Of a stretch of DNA of 43,035 bases, positions 35,016 to 43,035 are shown piece by piece. A model generated the notes under the pieces. It did not search any database. It saw only the letters and a program-made list of their open reading frames with translations, and was not told the origin of the DNA. The stretch lies in NCBI RefSeq assembly GCF_001591345.1, contig NZ_BCUS01000050.1:1-43035 (forward strand), given 5' to 3'. Source of the DNA: Variovorax boronicumulans NBRC 103145 (GTDB lineage Bacteria; Pseudomonadota; Gammaproteobacteria; Burkholderiales; Burkholderiaceae_C). The position numbers were made by a program, and so were the translations under genes. Position 1 is the stretch's first letter, and each line of letters starts with the position of its first letter.

Positions 35016-35944
35016 GCGCGCTCCTTCTGCGCCTTCCGTGCGGTGGGCATCACGAAGGCCTGGAAGTGGTCGCGCAGCCGCGCGGTGAACTCCTCGGCGA
35101 TGGCCGACGGCGCCGACTGCGGCGAGAACGCCATCGACACCTCGACGGGGCAGCGCGGCGACAGCGGCAGGATCTTCAGGTCGCGCGCGAACACCGAAGC
35201 CACGTAGGGGTTGACGATGCCGACGCCGGTGCCCTGCGCCGCCATCATGCAGATGGTGACCGAGTAGGTGGTCTCGACCGTGGCGGCGCATTCGATGCGG
35301 TGCTGCTGCAGCGTGCGCTGGAACTGCTGGTGGATCTCGTCGTCGGCATTCAGCGTGAGCAGCACCTGCTGCTTCAGGTCGCGCACGTGGATGGCGTCGC
35401 GGTGCGCCAGCGCATGCCCGGGATGCACGACGCACACCGCGCTGGCCTTGTGCAGGCTGACCGCGTCGAGCTGCGGCTCGTGGAAGGCGGCGGTGCTGAG
35501 CGCGACGTCGTACAGGCCGTAGAGCAGGCCTTCGCGCAAGGCGTGCGTGCCGACGGTCTGCAGGTTGACGTGCACCTCGGGGTGCAGCCGCGAGAAGGCA
35601 TGGATCACCTGCGGCATCACACCGAGCCCGAGCGCCGGCGTGCAGCCTACGCGCAGCGAGCCCGCGCCCGACTTGCGCAGCACCGCCACGCTCTGCTCGA
35701 TGCGGTCCAGGCCCAGGAAGTGGCGCTGCACCGTGTCGAACAGCTGGCGTGCCTCGTGCGTGGGACGCAGCCGGCCCTTGTGGATGTCGAACAGCTTGAG
35801 CCCGGTGGCATGCTGGATCTGCGAGAGCAGGCGGCTCACGGAGGGCTGCGTGGTGTGCAGCAGGGCCGCCGCGGCGGTGGTGGTGCCGGTCTGCATCACG
35901 GCGCGGAAGGCCTCGATCTGGCGGAAGTTCAACGGGCGCGACAT
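35012..35944 (-). CDS. LysR-family transcriptional regulator
   Basis: 310 residues. The N-terminal winged helix (LNFRQIEAFRAVMQTGTTTA to PSVSRLLSQIQHATGLKLFD) is followed by a LysR substrate-binding domain (LRVGCTPALGLGVMPQVIHA, GVGIVNPYVASVFARDLKIL). It is divergent from the Bug binding-protein gene across about 160 bp, so it most likely regulates that gene and perhaps itself. Its 3' end also abuts the importer operon, which it might control. It resembles regulators of amino-acid and opine uptake (OccR/NocR-like), but the ligand is unknown. Confidence 0.9.
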   Translation of the reverse strand: MSRPLNFRQIEAFRAVMQTGTTTAAAALLHTTQPSVSRLLSQIQHATGLKLFDIHKGRLRPTHEARQLFDTVQRHFLGLDRIEQSVAVLRKSGAGSLRVGCTPALGLGVMPQVIHAFSRLHPEVHVNLQTVGTHALREGLLYGLYDVALSTAAFHEPQLDAVSLHKASAVCVVHPGHALAHRDAIHVRDLKQQVLLTLNADDEIHQQFQRTLQQHRIECAATVETTYSVTICMMAAQGTGVGIVNPYVASVFARDLKILPLSPRCPVEVSMAFSPQSAPSAIAEEFTARLRDHFQAFVMPTARKAQKERA

Positions 35945-36013
35945 GCGGGGGCTCCTGGGGCTGCACGGTGCAAGGCAGAAAGCATGGCATATCTTTTCTG
36001 CATAGCCTGTGAA

Positions 36014-36030
36014 TGAAAATGAATTTTTCA
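36014..36030. promoter_or_regulatory. Candidate operator between the LysR and Bug genes
   Basis: TGAAAA-N5-TTTTCA is a perfect 6-bp inverted repeat in an AT-rich patch about 80 bp before the Bug start and 70 bp after the LysR start. LysR regulators prefer T-N11-A palindromes in such places. This spacing differs (T-N15-A), so the assignment is tentative. Confidence 0.35.
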
Positions 36031-36107
36031 GAATGATGCTGCGTTCCTAGACTGCGCCCTATCCACCCCCTCCATCGCGCCGTCGCGGCGCACAGCAAGG
36101 AAGACGC

Positions 36108-37097
36108 ATGACACAGCAATGGCCCCGCAGGGCCGCCGGCCTTGGCCTTCTCGCACTGGCCCTGGGCGTCGCTTCGATGTCGCAGGCATCGCAGCCACAG
36201 GCCTACCCCGACCGGATGATCCGGCTCGTGGTGCCCTTCACCGCCGGCGGCAGCTCCGACGTGCAGGCCCGCATGCTGGCCGACCGGCTGGGCAAGCTGT
36301 ACAAGCAGTCCGTGGTGGTCGACAACAAGCCCGGCGCCGGCGGGCACATCGGCGGCAAGTTCGTGGCCGATGCACCGGCCGACGGCTACACGCTGCTGCT
36401 CGGCTCCATCGGGCTGCACGCGACCTACGGCGTGTTCAAGAAGCTGAGCTACGACCCCGCGACCGACCTGAAGGTGGTCACGGTGCTGGCCGAAATGCCG
36501 CACGTCGTGGTCGCCAACCCCGCGCTGCCCGCCAACGACCTGAAGCAGCTGGTGGCGCTGGCGCGCAAGCAGCCGGACACCATCAACTTCGGCTCGGCCG
36601 GCGTGGGCTCGTCGGTGCACATGATCGGCGAGCTGTTCAAGCTCACGGCCAACGCACCGATCGTGCACGTGCCCTACAAGGGCAGCACGGCCGCGCTGAA
36701 CGACCTGCTGGCGGGGCAGATCCAGCTGATGTTCGAGAACCCGCCGACCACGCTGGCCCACATTCGCGGCGGCAAGCTCAAGGCGCTGGCCGTGACCGGC
36801 AAGGCCCGCCTGCCGGCACTGCCCGAAGTGCCGACCGCGATCGAGTCCGGCTTCCCGGCTTTCGAGGCCACCTCGTGGACCACGGTGGCGGTCAGCGCCA
36901 AGGTGCCCGACGCCATTGCCGACAAGCTCAATGCCGACATCCGAAAGATCGTCGCCGCGCCGGAGTTCCGCCAGGGCCTGTCGGAGCAGGGCATGACGCC
37001 GGTGGCCAACACGCGCGACGCCGCGACGCGCTTCATCGCTGCCGAGAAGCTGCGCTGGGACAAGGTGATCCAGCAAGGCCGCATCGCCGCGGAGTGA
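36108..37097 (+). CDS. Bug-family periplasmic binding protein (TctC-like)
   Basis: 329 residues with a Sec signal peptide (RRAAGLGLLALALGVASMSQ, cleaved near residue 28). The family marks are YPDRMIRLVVPFTAGGSSDV, VVVDNKPGAGGHIGGKFVAD and YTLLLGSIGLHA. Members of the tripartite tricarboxylate transporter receptors bind carboxylic acids in the periplasm. There are no tctA/tctB genes nearby, as for most of the many Bug proteins of Burkholderiales, so it may serve a sensor or share a distant transporter. It is divergent from the LysR gene. A beta-propeller gene follows after 4 bp. Confidence 0.92.
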   Translation: MTQQWPRRAAGLGLLALALGVASMSQASQPQAYPDRMIRLVVPFTAGGSSDVQARMLADRLGKLYKQSVVVDNKPGAGGHIGGKFVADAPADGYTLLLGSIGLHATYGVFKKLSYDPATDLKVVTVLAEMPHVVVANPALPANDLKQLVALARKQPDTINFGSAGVGSSVHMIGELFKLTANAPIVHVPYKGSTAALNDLLAGQIQLMFENPPTTLAHIRGGKLKALAVTGKARLPALPEVPTAIESGFPAFEATSWTTVAVSAKVPDAIADKLNADIRKIVAAPEFRQGLSEQGMTPVANTRDAATRFIAAEKLRWDKVIQQGRIAAE

Positions 37098-37101
37098 GCC
37101 C

Positions 37102-38397
37102 ATGTCGTTGAACCCACTTCTTGAGCAACCCCGCCTCGCGCCCGTGCCCTGCCGCCGCGTGGGCGATGGCGCGCAGCACCATTTCTTCGGCTACTACAAC
37201 AAGAGCGCCTGGGACCGCAGCGGGCGCTACCTGCTGGCGCAGCAGGTGCCCTGGATGGACGCCGAACTCACGCCGACGGCGGCAGCACGCATCGGCTACT
37301 TCGACCTCCAGGACAACGACCGCTTCCACGCGGTGGGCGACACCACCGCATGGAACTGGCAGATGGGCAGCCAGCTGCAGTGGCTCGACGGCGCACCGGG
37401 CCGCCAGCTGGTCTACAACAGCCGCACCGGCGATGCCGATGCGTTCTACCCCGGCTTCGGCGCCACCGTGCTCGACGTCGACACCGGCGCGAAGCGCCTG
37501 CTGCCCTTGCCGATCTACGTGGTGGCGCCCGACAGCCGCTGGGCCTTGAGCGTGGACTACCGGCGCCTGTACATCACGCACCGCACCATCGGCTACAGCG
37601 AGGCCGGCGGGCCGTTCGAGCTGCCGCTGGCACCGGCCGACGATGGCATCCACGCGACCGACTTGGCCACGGGCACGGCGCGGCTGCTGCTGAGCTACGA
37701 GGACCTGCGCCGGTTTCATCCGCGCGCGTCGATGGATAAGGCGATCCACTGGGTGAGCCACATCGAGGTCAACCCGTCGTCGTCGCGCGTGCTGTTCCTG
37801 CACCGCTGGACCGAGCGCGTCGAGGACGAGACCTGCTTCCTGCATCGCCTGCTCACGATGAACCCCGACGGCTCCGACCTGCGCCTGCTGGAGTGCTCCG
37901 ACCACCCGCTGCCGCAGCTGGCGGACGACTTCGACCCGACGGCCGTGGGCACCTTCGACTACGAGAAGTCCGAGTACCAGATCTCGCACCCGCTGTGGCA
38001 GGACGACGAACACATCATCGTGTGGGGTCCGCACGCCGGAAAGATCCACTACCACCTGTACCACGACCGGGTGGGCGGGGAGGTCCGCGTGATCGGCGAC
38101 GGCGTGCTGGTGGAAAACGGCCACATGACCTTCTCGCCGGTGAACACGCGCTGGCTGCTGAGCGACACCTATCCCGACGCCCGCACGCACGAGCGCGTGC
38201 TGTTCCTGTTCGACATGGCCACCGGCCGTCGCCACGACCTGGGCAGCTTCTACGCCACGCCGGCGCTGAGCAAGGAGAACCGGTGCGACCTGCACCCACG
38301 CTGGCGCCGCGACGGACGGCAGGTGTGCATCGACTCCGTGCACGAATCGCAGCGGCAGATGTACATCGTCGACGTGTCGGGGATCGTGGGCGCCTAG
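37102..38397 (+). CDS. Beta-propeller-like protein (HHFFGYY family), function unknown
   Basis: 431 residues, no signal peptide. An opening HHFFGYYNKSAWDRSGRYLL and NWQMGSQLQWL are hallmarks of a little-known family of seven-bladed-propeller-like proteins that resemble oligogalacturonide lyases. Repeating blade motifs include PDSRWALSVDYRRLYITHRT, HPRWRRDGRQVCIDSV and VLFLFDMATGRRH. Several His and Asp in conserved loops (HPLWQDDEHIIVWGPHAG) could form a metal site. It lies 4 bp after the Bug gene and is likely co-expressed, so it may act on the ligand bound by it. Its stop shares CTAG with the convergent AraC gene. Confidence 0.7.
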   Translation: MSLNPLLEQPRLAPVPCRRVGDGAQHHFFGYYNKSAWDRSGRYLLAQQVPWMDAELTPTAAARIGYFDLQDNDRFHAVGDTTAWNWQMGSQLQWLDGAPGRQLVYNSRTGDADAFYPGFGATVLDVDTGAKRLLPLPIYVVAPDSRWALSVDYRRLYITHRTIGYSEAGGPFELPLAPADDGIHATDLATGTARLLLSYEDLRRFHPRASMDKAIHWVSHIEVNPSSSRVLFLHRWTERVEDETCFLHRLLTMNPDGSDLRLLECSDHPLPQLADDFDPTAVGTFDYEKSEYQISHPLWQDDEHIIVWGPHAGKIHYHLYHDRVGGEVRVIGDGVLVENGHMTFSPVNTRWLLSDTYPDARTHERVLFLFDMATGRRHDLGSFYATPALSKENRCDLHPRWRRDGRQVCIDSVHESQRQMYIVDVSGIVGA

Positions 38398-39374
38398 TGC
38401 GTCAGCGCTGGCGACGCCGCCTGCTGCGCCTCGCGCCGCTGGAACTCGCGCGGCGACACGCCGTACTGCGCCTTGAACACGCGGCAGAAATGCGCGCTGC
38501 TGTTGAAGCCCCAGGCGAAGGCGATCTCGGACACCGAGGCGCGGCCGCCCGCGGCCTGGCGCAGCGCCTCGCTGCAGCGCTCCAGGCGCATCTGCCAGAT
38601 GAAGCGGTCGAGCGTCTGGTCTTCGTCCTCGAACACGCGGTGCAGGTAGCGCTTGGAGCAGCGCAGCTGCTGCGCGATGAGGTCGAGCGACAGGGCCGGG
38701 TCGGCCAGGTGCGCGTGCACGAACTGCTTCACGCGCGCCTTCAGCACGCCGGGCAGCGGCTGCGCGCCGAACTGTTCGTCGGCGTGCGTGGCGAGCGTGG
38801 AGGCCAGCAGGCCCAGCACGGTGTCGCTGACCGAGCGGCCGACGGCGTTGGGCAGCGACGGCAGCTGGTCGGCCAGCGAGGTGAGGAACGAACCGAGCAC
38901 CGCGTACAGCCCCTGCATGGCCGGCGTGTGGGCCTCGCAGGTGTGCAGGTCGGGCATCTTCATGCCCTTGAACTGCTGGCGCGGGATCGTGATGGCCAGC
39001 AGGCGCGAGCGCTCGGGGTTGGTGATGGCGTAGGGCACGCGCGGGTCGTACAGGCTCCAGTCGCCCGGGTGCAGGTGGAACTCGCGGTCGCGCTGCGAGA
39101 TGTGGCCGTGGCCTTCCAGCTGCAGCACCAGCTTGTAGTGCTCGTCGAGCGCGATCTCGCGGTGCGTGTCGGGCCGCGCCACGCGGTGCGAGGGCGCCTC
39201 GATCATGAACATGCCCAGCGGCCCGAGCTCGTAGGCGTCCATGCGCGCGTCGAACGGGCCGGGGTCGAGGCACTGCACGCGCAGCGCGCCGAAGTACGAC
39301 TCGTTGATGCGGCCCCAGCAGGCCTGCCGGTCGGCCGGGTGTTCGAGCCGGGTGCTGAAGTGGTGTGCGTTCAT
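38394..39374 (-). CDS. AraC-family transcriptional regulator
   Basis: 326 residues from ATG 39374. The N-terminal cupin-like ligand-binding region (HYKLVLQLEGHGHISQRDRE, FHLHPGDWSLYDPRVPYAI) belongs to the AraC-binding-like domain. The C-terminal 100 residues hold two helix-turn-helix units (LSLDLIAQQLRCSKRYLHRV and SVSEIAFAWGFNSSAHFCRV followed by FKAQYGVSP). It is separated by about 150 bp from the MFS gene on the same strand, and it converges on the propeller gene. It may control either. The ligand is unknown. ATG 39374 was used because the upstream extension lacks domain sequence. Confidence 0.9.
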   Translation of the reverse strand: MNAHHFSTRLEHPADRQACWGRINESYFGALRVQCLDPGPFDARMDAYELGPLGMFMIEAPSHRVARPDTHREIALDEHYKLVLQLEGHGHISQRDREFHLHPGDWSLYDPRVPYAITNPERSRLLAITIPRQQFKGMKMPDLHTCEAHTPAMQGLYAVLGSFLTSLADQLPSLPNAVGRSVSDTVLGLLASTLATHADEQFGAQPLPGVLKARVKQFVHAHLADPALSLDLIAQQLRCSKRYLHRVFEDEDQTLDRFIWQMRLERCSEALRQAAGGRASVSEIAFAWGFNSSAHFCRVFKAQYGVSPREFQRREAQQAASPALTH

Positions 39375-39526
39375 GCCGTGGTTCCCAGGGGGCGCCGGAA
39401 GCGCTGGTGCAGGATAGGCAGGTCGGCGCGCGCCATCATCGGTACTTCCACCCGGGGCGGGGGGGGCGGTGCGCTCCCGGTCAACGGCCGGTGCGCGCTG
39501 GGTCAATGCCCGCGGTTCACACCTCC

Positions 39527-40834
39527 TCAGACGACGGGCACACGGCCCGCGTCGGCCGGGTCGACATTGCGGCGGTACAGCGCGAGCGTCGCGATCAGCC
39601 CGCAGGCCGCGGCGGCCGTCATCCACAGGCCGGGCGCGCCCTTGTCGCCGGTCATTTCGATCAGGCCCGTGGCAATCGCCGGCGTGAAGCCGCCGAACAG
39701 GGCCGTGGCGAGGCTGTAGGCCAGCGAGAAGCCGGCGGTGCGCACGCTGACCGGCATCACCTCGGTGAGCGCCACCACCATCGCGCCGTTGTAGCTGGCG
39801 TACAGGAACGACAGCCACAGCTCCACCTCGAGCATGCGCGCGAAGCTCGGCGCGCCGACCAGCCACTTGAGCGACGGGTAGGCCGTGAGGATGGTCAGCA
39901 CGGTGAACAGCACGAGCAGCGGCTTGCGCCCCACGCGGTCCGACAGCGAACCCATGACCGGCAGCCAGAAGAAGTTGGAAATGGCCACGCACAGCGTGAC
40001 GATGAGCGCGTCGGTGGTGCTCAGGTGCAGCACGGCCTTGCCGAAGGTGGGCGTGTAGACGGTGATCAGGTAGAACGACACGGTGGTCATCGACACCAGC
40101 ATCATCCCGGCGACCACGAGGCCCCAGTTGGCCACCATCGAGCGGAAGATCTCGCGCGCGTCGGGGCGGTGCTTGCGCGCCATGAACTCCTCGGTCTCCT
40201 GCAGCGAGCGGCGGATGATGAACAGCGCCGGCACGATCAGGCAGCCGACGAAGAAGGGAATGCGCCAGTAGAAGTCGCCGATCTCCTGCGGCGTGAAGGT
40301 CACGTTGAGCCAGTAGCCGAGCGCGGCGGCGACGACGATCGCCACCTGCTGGCTGGCCGACTGCCAGCTCACGTAGAAGCCCTTGCGCCCCGGCGTGGCC
40401 ATTTCCGACAGGTACACCGACACGCCGCCCAGCTCCACGCCGGCCGAGAAGCCCTGCAGCAGCCGTCCGACCAGCACCAGCAGCGGCGCGATGACGCCGA
40501 TGGTCGCGTAGCTGGGCACGCAGGCGATGAGCAGCGTGCCGACGGCCATCAGCGCGAGCGTGACGATCAGCCCCTGGCGGCGGCCCACGCGGTCGACGTA
40601 CGCACCGAGAAAGATCGCGCCCAGCGGCCGCATCAGGAAGCCCGCGCCGAAGGTCATGAAGGTCAGCATCAGCGACGCGAACTCGTTGCCCGCGGGGAAG
40701 AAGGCCTTCGAGATCTGCGTGGCGTAGAAGCCGAACAGGAAGAAGTCGAACATTTCCATGAAGTTGCCGCCGGTCACGCGCAGGACGGTGGCGAATTTCG
40801 AGGAGGAATGCGCGTTGGCAGGCGCGGAAGTCAT
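39527..40834 (-). CDS. MFS tricarboxylate (citrate/tricarballylate-type) proton symporter
   Basis: 435 residues, 12 helices, metabolite:H+ symporter branch of the major facilitator superfamily. The sequence is very like CitA/Tcu[41 protein letters not shown] with the GRRQG loop, [38 protein letters not shown], and [20 protein letters not shown]. It should import citrate or a related tricarboxylate with protons. A Bug-type binding protein for carboxylates lies 2.5 kb away, and an AraC regulator follows on the same strand. Confidence 0.9.
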   Translation of the reverse strand: MTSAPANAHSSSKFATVLRVTGGNFMEMFDFFLFGFYATQISKAFFPAGNEFASLMLTFMTFGAGFLMRPLGAIFLGAYVDRVGRRQGLIVTLALMAVGTLLIACVPSYATIGVIAPLLVLVGRLLQGFSAGVELGGVSVYLSEMATPGRKGFYVSWQSASQQVAIVVAAALGYWLNVTFTPQEIGDFYWRIPFFVGCLIVPALFIIRRSLQETEEFMARKHRPDAREIFRSMVANWGLVVAGMMLVSMTTVSFYLITVYTPTFGKAVLHLSTTDALIVTLCVAISNFFWLPVMGSLSDRVGRKPLLVLFTVLTILTAYPSLKWLVGAPSFARMLEVELWLSFLYASYNGAMVVALTEVMPVSVRTAGFSLAYSLATALFGGFTPAIATGLIEMTGDKGAPGLWMTAAAACGLIATLALYRRNVDPADAGRVPVV

Positions 40835-40962
40835 GGTGTGTGTCCCCTGGGGCGGTGTTGTGGGCCCAAGGGTAGGTCGGGGTTCCCGACCGGGACCTGA
40901 CGGGGGGAGTCAGGTAGCTGTCAATGCAGCGCGCCGCGCAGTGGGCGGCGCGTGCACACGCA

Positions 40963-41655
40963 TCAACTCTTGTACTTGATCGAACACCCGTACGGCCGCG
41001 TGCTCGCCATCGACACCGGTTTTCCGCCGGTCACCTCGCCCAGCGCCTGGTTCACGTAGTTGGTGGCGGTCTTGATGTCGTCCACGCGCGCCGAGGCGAT
41101 GCTGTCGATGCCGCCGGCATACACCAGCGTGCCCTTGGGGTCGATGATGAAGATGTGGGGCGTGGTGCGCGCGCCGTAGACTTGGCCGATCACGCCGTCT
41201 TCGTCCATCAGCACGGCGGTCGGCGCGGCTTTTTGCGACTTCATCCAGGCGTCGAGTGCGTCGGCCTTCAGGTAGTCGCTGGCGGCGCGCTCGGTGGAGT
41301 TGATCGCGAGCCAGACCACGCCCTTGTCGGTGGCCGCCTTCTGCGTGGCCGGCATGTTGCCGCTGCCGTAGTGCTTGCGCACGAAGGGGCAGCCGGGGTT
41401 GGTCCATTCGAGCACCACGAACTTGCCCGCGAAGTCGGACAGCTTGTGCTTGGCGCCGGTGGTGTCGACGGCCACGAAGTCGGGTGCCTGCTGGCCCACG
41501 GCGGGCGCGGCGAAGGCGTTGGTGCCCATGAGGAAGGTGGCACCCAGCGCGACGGCGGCGGCCACGACGGCGCGGCGGGAAGCACGGCTGAGGGCGGCGC
41601 GCGCCTGGCGCGCGGCGCGAAGGGAGCGTGAGTCGACAGTGGGCGAGAGCGTCAT
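40963..41655 (-). CDS. Exported redoxin-like thioredoxin-fold protein
   Basis: 230 residues from ATG 41655; an upstream extension contains Cys-rich unrelated sequence and is rejected. An unusually long basic N-region (SLRAARQARAALSRASRRA) precedes the hydrophobic signal core VVAAAVALGATFLM, cut near AFAAP. The mature domain has GQQAPDFVAVDTTG, then VVLEWTNPGCPFVRKHY, with a single Cys89 in CPFVRK rather than CxxC, and TPHIFIIDPKGTLVYAGG. Such AhpC/TSA-like proteins are often linked with DsbD-type reductases. It lies 126 bp after dsbD on the same strand, so it may receive electrons from it. A second Cys (YGCSIKY) lies at the end. Confidence 0.85.
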   Translation of the reverse strand: MTLSPTVDSRSLRAARQARAALSRASRRAVVAAAVALGATFLMGTNAFAAPAVGQQAPDFVAVDTTGAKHKLSDFAGKFVVLEWTNPGCPFVRKHYGSGNMPATQKAATDKGVVWLAINSTERAASDYLKADALDAWMKSQKAAPTAVLMDEDGVIGQVYGARTTPHIFIIDPKGTLVYAGGIDSIASARVDDIKTATNYVNQALGEVTGGKPVSMASTRPYGCSIKYKS

Positions 41656-41781
41656 GGCCAGCTTGAACTCCAAAAAACAAAATTCCAAACAACAACTGCA
41701 GCTTAGAACGGTTTCTTCAAGTGCGTGTGACAACCCATGACAGCGGCGTTGTCATCTCGTTTCAATTCACCGCATCGGCGC

Positions 41782-43035
41782 TCAAAGCGCTGCCAACGCG
41801 GCGCGCACCTCGTCTTTGCTGAGGATTTCGGTCAGCACGACGGGCGCCTTGCCCGGCGCCTGCAGCACGTACACGGGCACGCCGCTGCGGCCCAGCGCGG
41901 TGAGTGCGGCGGTGATGGCGGGGTCGCGGCGGGTCCAGTCGGCGCGCAGCATGGCGACCTGCTTCGTGTCGAAGTCGGCGAGCACCTCGGCGTCGGCCAG
42001 CGTGCTTTTCTTGTTGTACTGGCAGGTCACGCACCAGGCGGCGGTGAAGTCGATGAACACGGGCCGGCCCGCGGCCGCCATGTCGCTCACGCGCTGGGCC
42101 GACCACGGCTGCCAGCGTTCGCCGTCGTTCGGCGCTGAAGCCAGCTTGGCCGTCGGCTCGGGCACCTGCACGATGTTGCGGCCGATGGTGCCGGCCAGCA
42201 CGGCGGTGAAGGCGATCATCAGGGTGGCGATGACGACGCGCGTGCGTCCGGTCAGCGTGAGCGCCCAGACCACGGCGGCCAGGCACACCAGCAACGCGAG
42301 CAGGGTGCCCGCGCCGTCGATGCCGCTTTGCTGGCCCAGCACCCAGACCAGCCAGGCCACGGTCGCGAACATCGGGAAGGCCAGCAGGCGGCGCAGCGTG
42401 TGCATCCACGGGCCCGGCTTGGGCAGCAGGCGCGCCACGGCCGGCACGAAGCCCGCCACCAGGTAGGGCAGCGCCAGGCCGAGGCCCAGCGCGGCGAACA
42501 GCAGCAGCGCCTGGGCCGCCGGCAGGCCGATGGCAAAGCCGAGCGAGGCGCCCATGAACGGTGCGGTGCAGGGCGAGGCGATCACCACGGCGAGCACGCC
42601 GGAAAGGAAGTCGTTGGCCAGCGGATGCTTGGCCTGCGCGCTGCACACCGACTGCGGCGCGGCGCGGCCGAACTCGAACACGCCGGCCAGGTTCAGGCCG
42701 AGCAGGGTGAAGAGCGCCGCCAGCGCCGCCACCACGCCGGGCGACTGCAGCTGGAAGCCCCAGCCGAGCTGCGCGCCGGCCGCGCGCAGCGCCAGCATGG
42801 CGCCGCCCAGCGCGAGGAACGACAGCATCACGCCGCCCGTGTAGGCCAGCCCGGCCTTGCGGTGCGCGCTGGCGTTGCCGGCCTGCCGCGCGAAGCCCAG
42901 CACCTTGATCGCGAGGATCGGGAACACGCAGGGCATGAGGTTGAGCAGCAGGCCGCCGAGCAGCGCGCCGAGCAGGGCGACCATGAAGGTGCCGGCGGGC
43001 TGGGCCTGCGCAGCGGCAGCAGGGGCCGCCGCCTG
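41782..43035 (-). CDS. dsbD: DsbD-type thiol:disulfide interchange protein (partial)
   Basis: The frame is open to the right edge (preceding residues QAAAPAAAAQAQPAGTF), so the N-terminus lies outside. The visible 417 residues hold eight-helix DsbD-beta: LMPCVFPILAIKVLGF with the first membrane Cys, and VIASPCTAPFMGASLGF with the second. A periplasmic thioredoxin-like gamma domain follows, with FTAAWCVTCQYNKKS (CVTC). It carries electrons from cytoplasmic thioredoxin across the membrane to periplasmic thiol proteins. The Ala/Pro/Gln-rich stretch before the membrane domain is a linker after an unseen alpha domain. The redoxin-like gene follows. Confidence 0.88.
   Translation of the reverse strand, partial: QAAAPAAAAQAQPAGTFMVALLGALLGGLLLNLMPCVFPILAIKVLGFARQAGNASAHRKAGLAYTGGVMLSFLALGGAMLALRAAGAQLGWGFQLQSPGVVAALAALFTLLGLNLAGVFEFGRAAPQSVCSAQAKHPLANDFLSGVLAVVIASPCTAPFMGASLGFAIGLPAAQALLLFAALGLGLALPYLVAGFVPAVARLLPKPGPWMHTLRRLLAFPMFATVAWLVWVLGQQSGIDGAGTLLALLVCLAAVVWALTLTGRTRVVIATLMIAFTAVLAGTIGRNIVQVPEPTAKLASAPNDGERWQPWSAQRVSDMAAAGRPVFIDFTAAWCVTCQYNKKSTLADAEVLADFDTKQVAMLRADWTRRDPAITAALTALGRSGVPVYVLQAPGKAPVVLTEILSKDEVRAALAAL

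Noticed and set aside
34158..37103. Minus-strand frame of 981 residues
   Set aside because: It covers LivF-like, LysR and Bug genes in wrong frames; its sequence lacks any family motif.

Overview
The window looks like a chromosomal segment of a high-GC betaproteobacterium (Burkholderiales, probably Comamonadaceae, with a Variovorax-like gene repertoire). This rests on the Bug-type binding protein, the priA/hemE neighbourhood, the rep and pldA homologues and the codon use. The genus is an inference, because no 16S rRNA or marker search could be done.

Positions 1 to about 7427 are the right end of an integrated mobile element. It carries cargo proteins of plasmid and genomic-island types: a DUF6927-like protein with a small partner, a Cys-rich DUF7227-like protein, a DUF3987/YfjI-like protein, and two AlpA-like DNA-binding paralogues around a small Cys-pair protein. 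It also holds an IS481-family remnant and a tyrosine integrase broken by a nonsense codon and a frameshift. The element ends at a 47-bp 3' fragment of tRNA-Phe followed by that tRNA's terminator, which marks the attachment site. The intact tRNA-Phe and the other end should lie left of the window.

Positions 7428 to 25000 are mostly housekeeping or conserved genes. They include a small iron-permease-family protein, a PA2169-type four-helix protein, DUF1810, a large EF-hand membrane protein, and an operon-like run rep - lipoprotein - pldA - nadE with ATGA overlaps. There follow an AEC transporter with shifted frames, a ClpP-like periplasmic protein lacking the usual Ser, an S41 lipoprotein protease, priA and hemE. 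A remnant of a winged-helix regulator lies at 12379-12508. The AT-rich priA-hemE spacer contains two DnaA-box matches.

Positions 25083 to 35015 form one co-directional catabolic and uptake cluster. It runs GMC oxidoreductase, SDR, MoaF-like protein, SnoaL-like protein and aldehyde dehydrogenase, then a complete branched-chain-amino-acid-type ABC importer (binding protein, two permeases, two ATPases). The likely scheme is import of an unknown small molecule, then alcohol and aldehyde oxidation. The first ATPase lacks the ABC signature motif.

Positions 35012 to 41000 hold a LysR regulator divergent from an orphan Bug binding protein followed by an unusual beta-propeller protein. Convergent to these are an AraC regulator and a CitA/TcuC-type MFS tricarboxylate symporter. 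The window ends with a redoxin-like protein and a DsbD-type thiol:disulfide transporter cut by the right edge.
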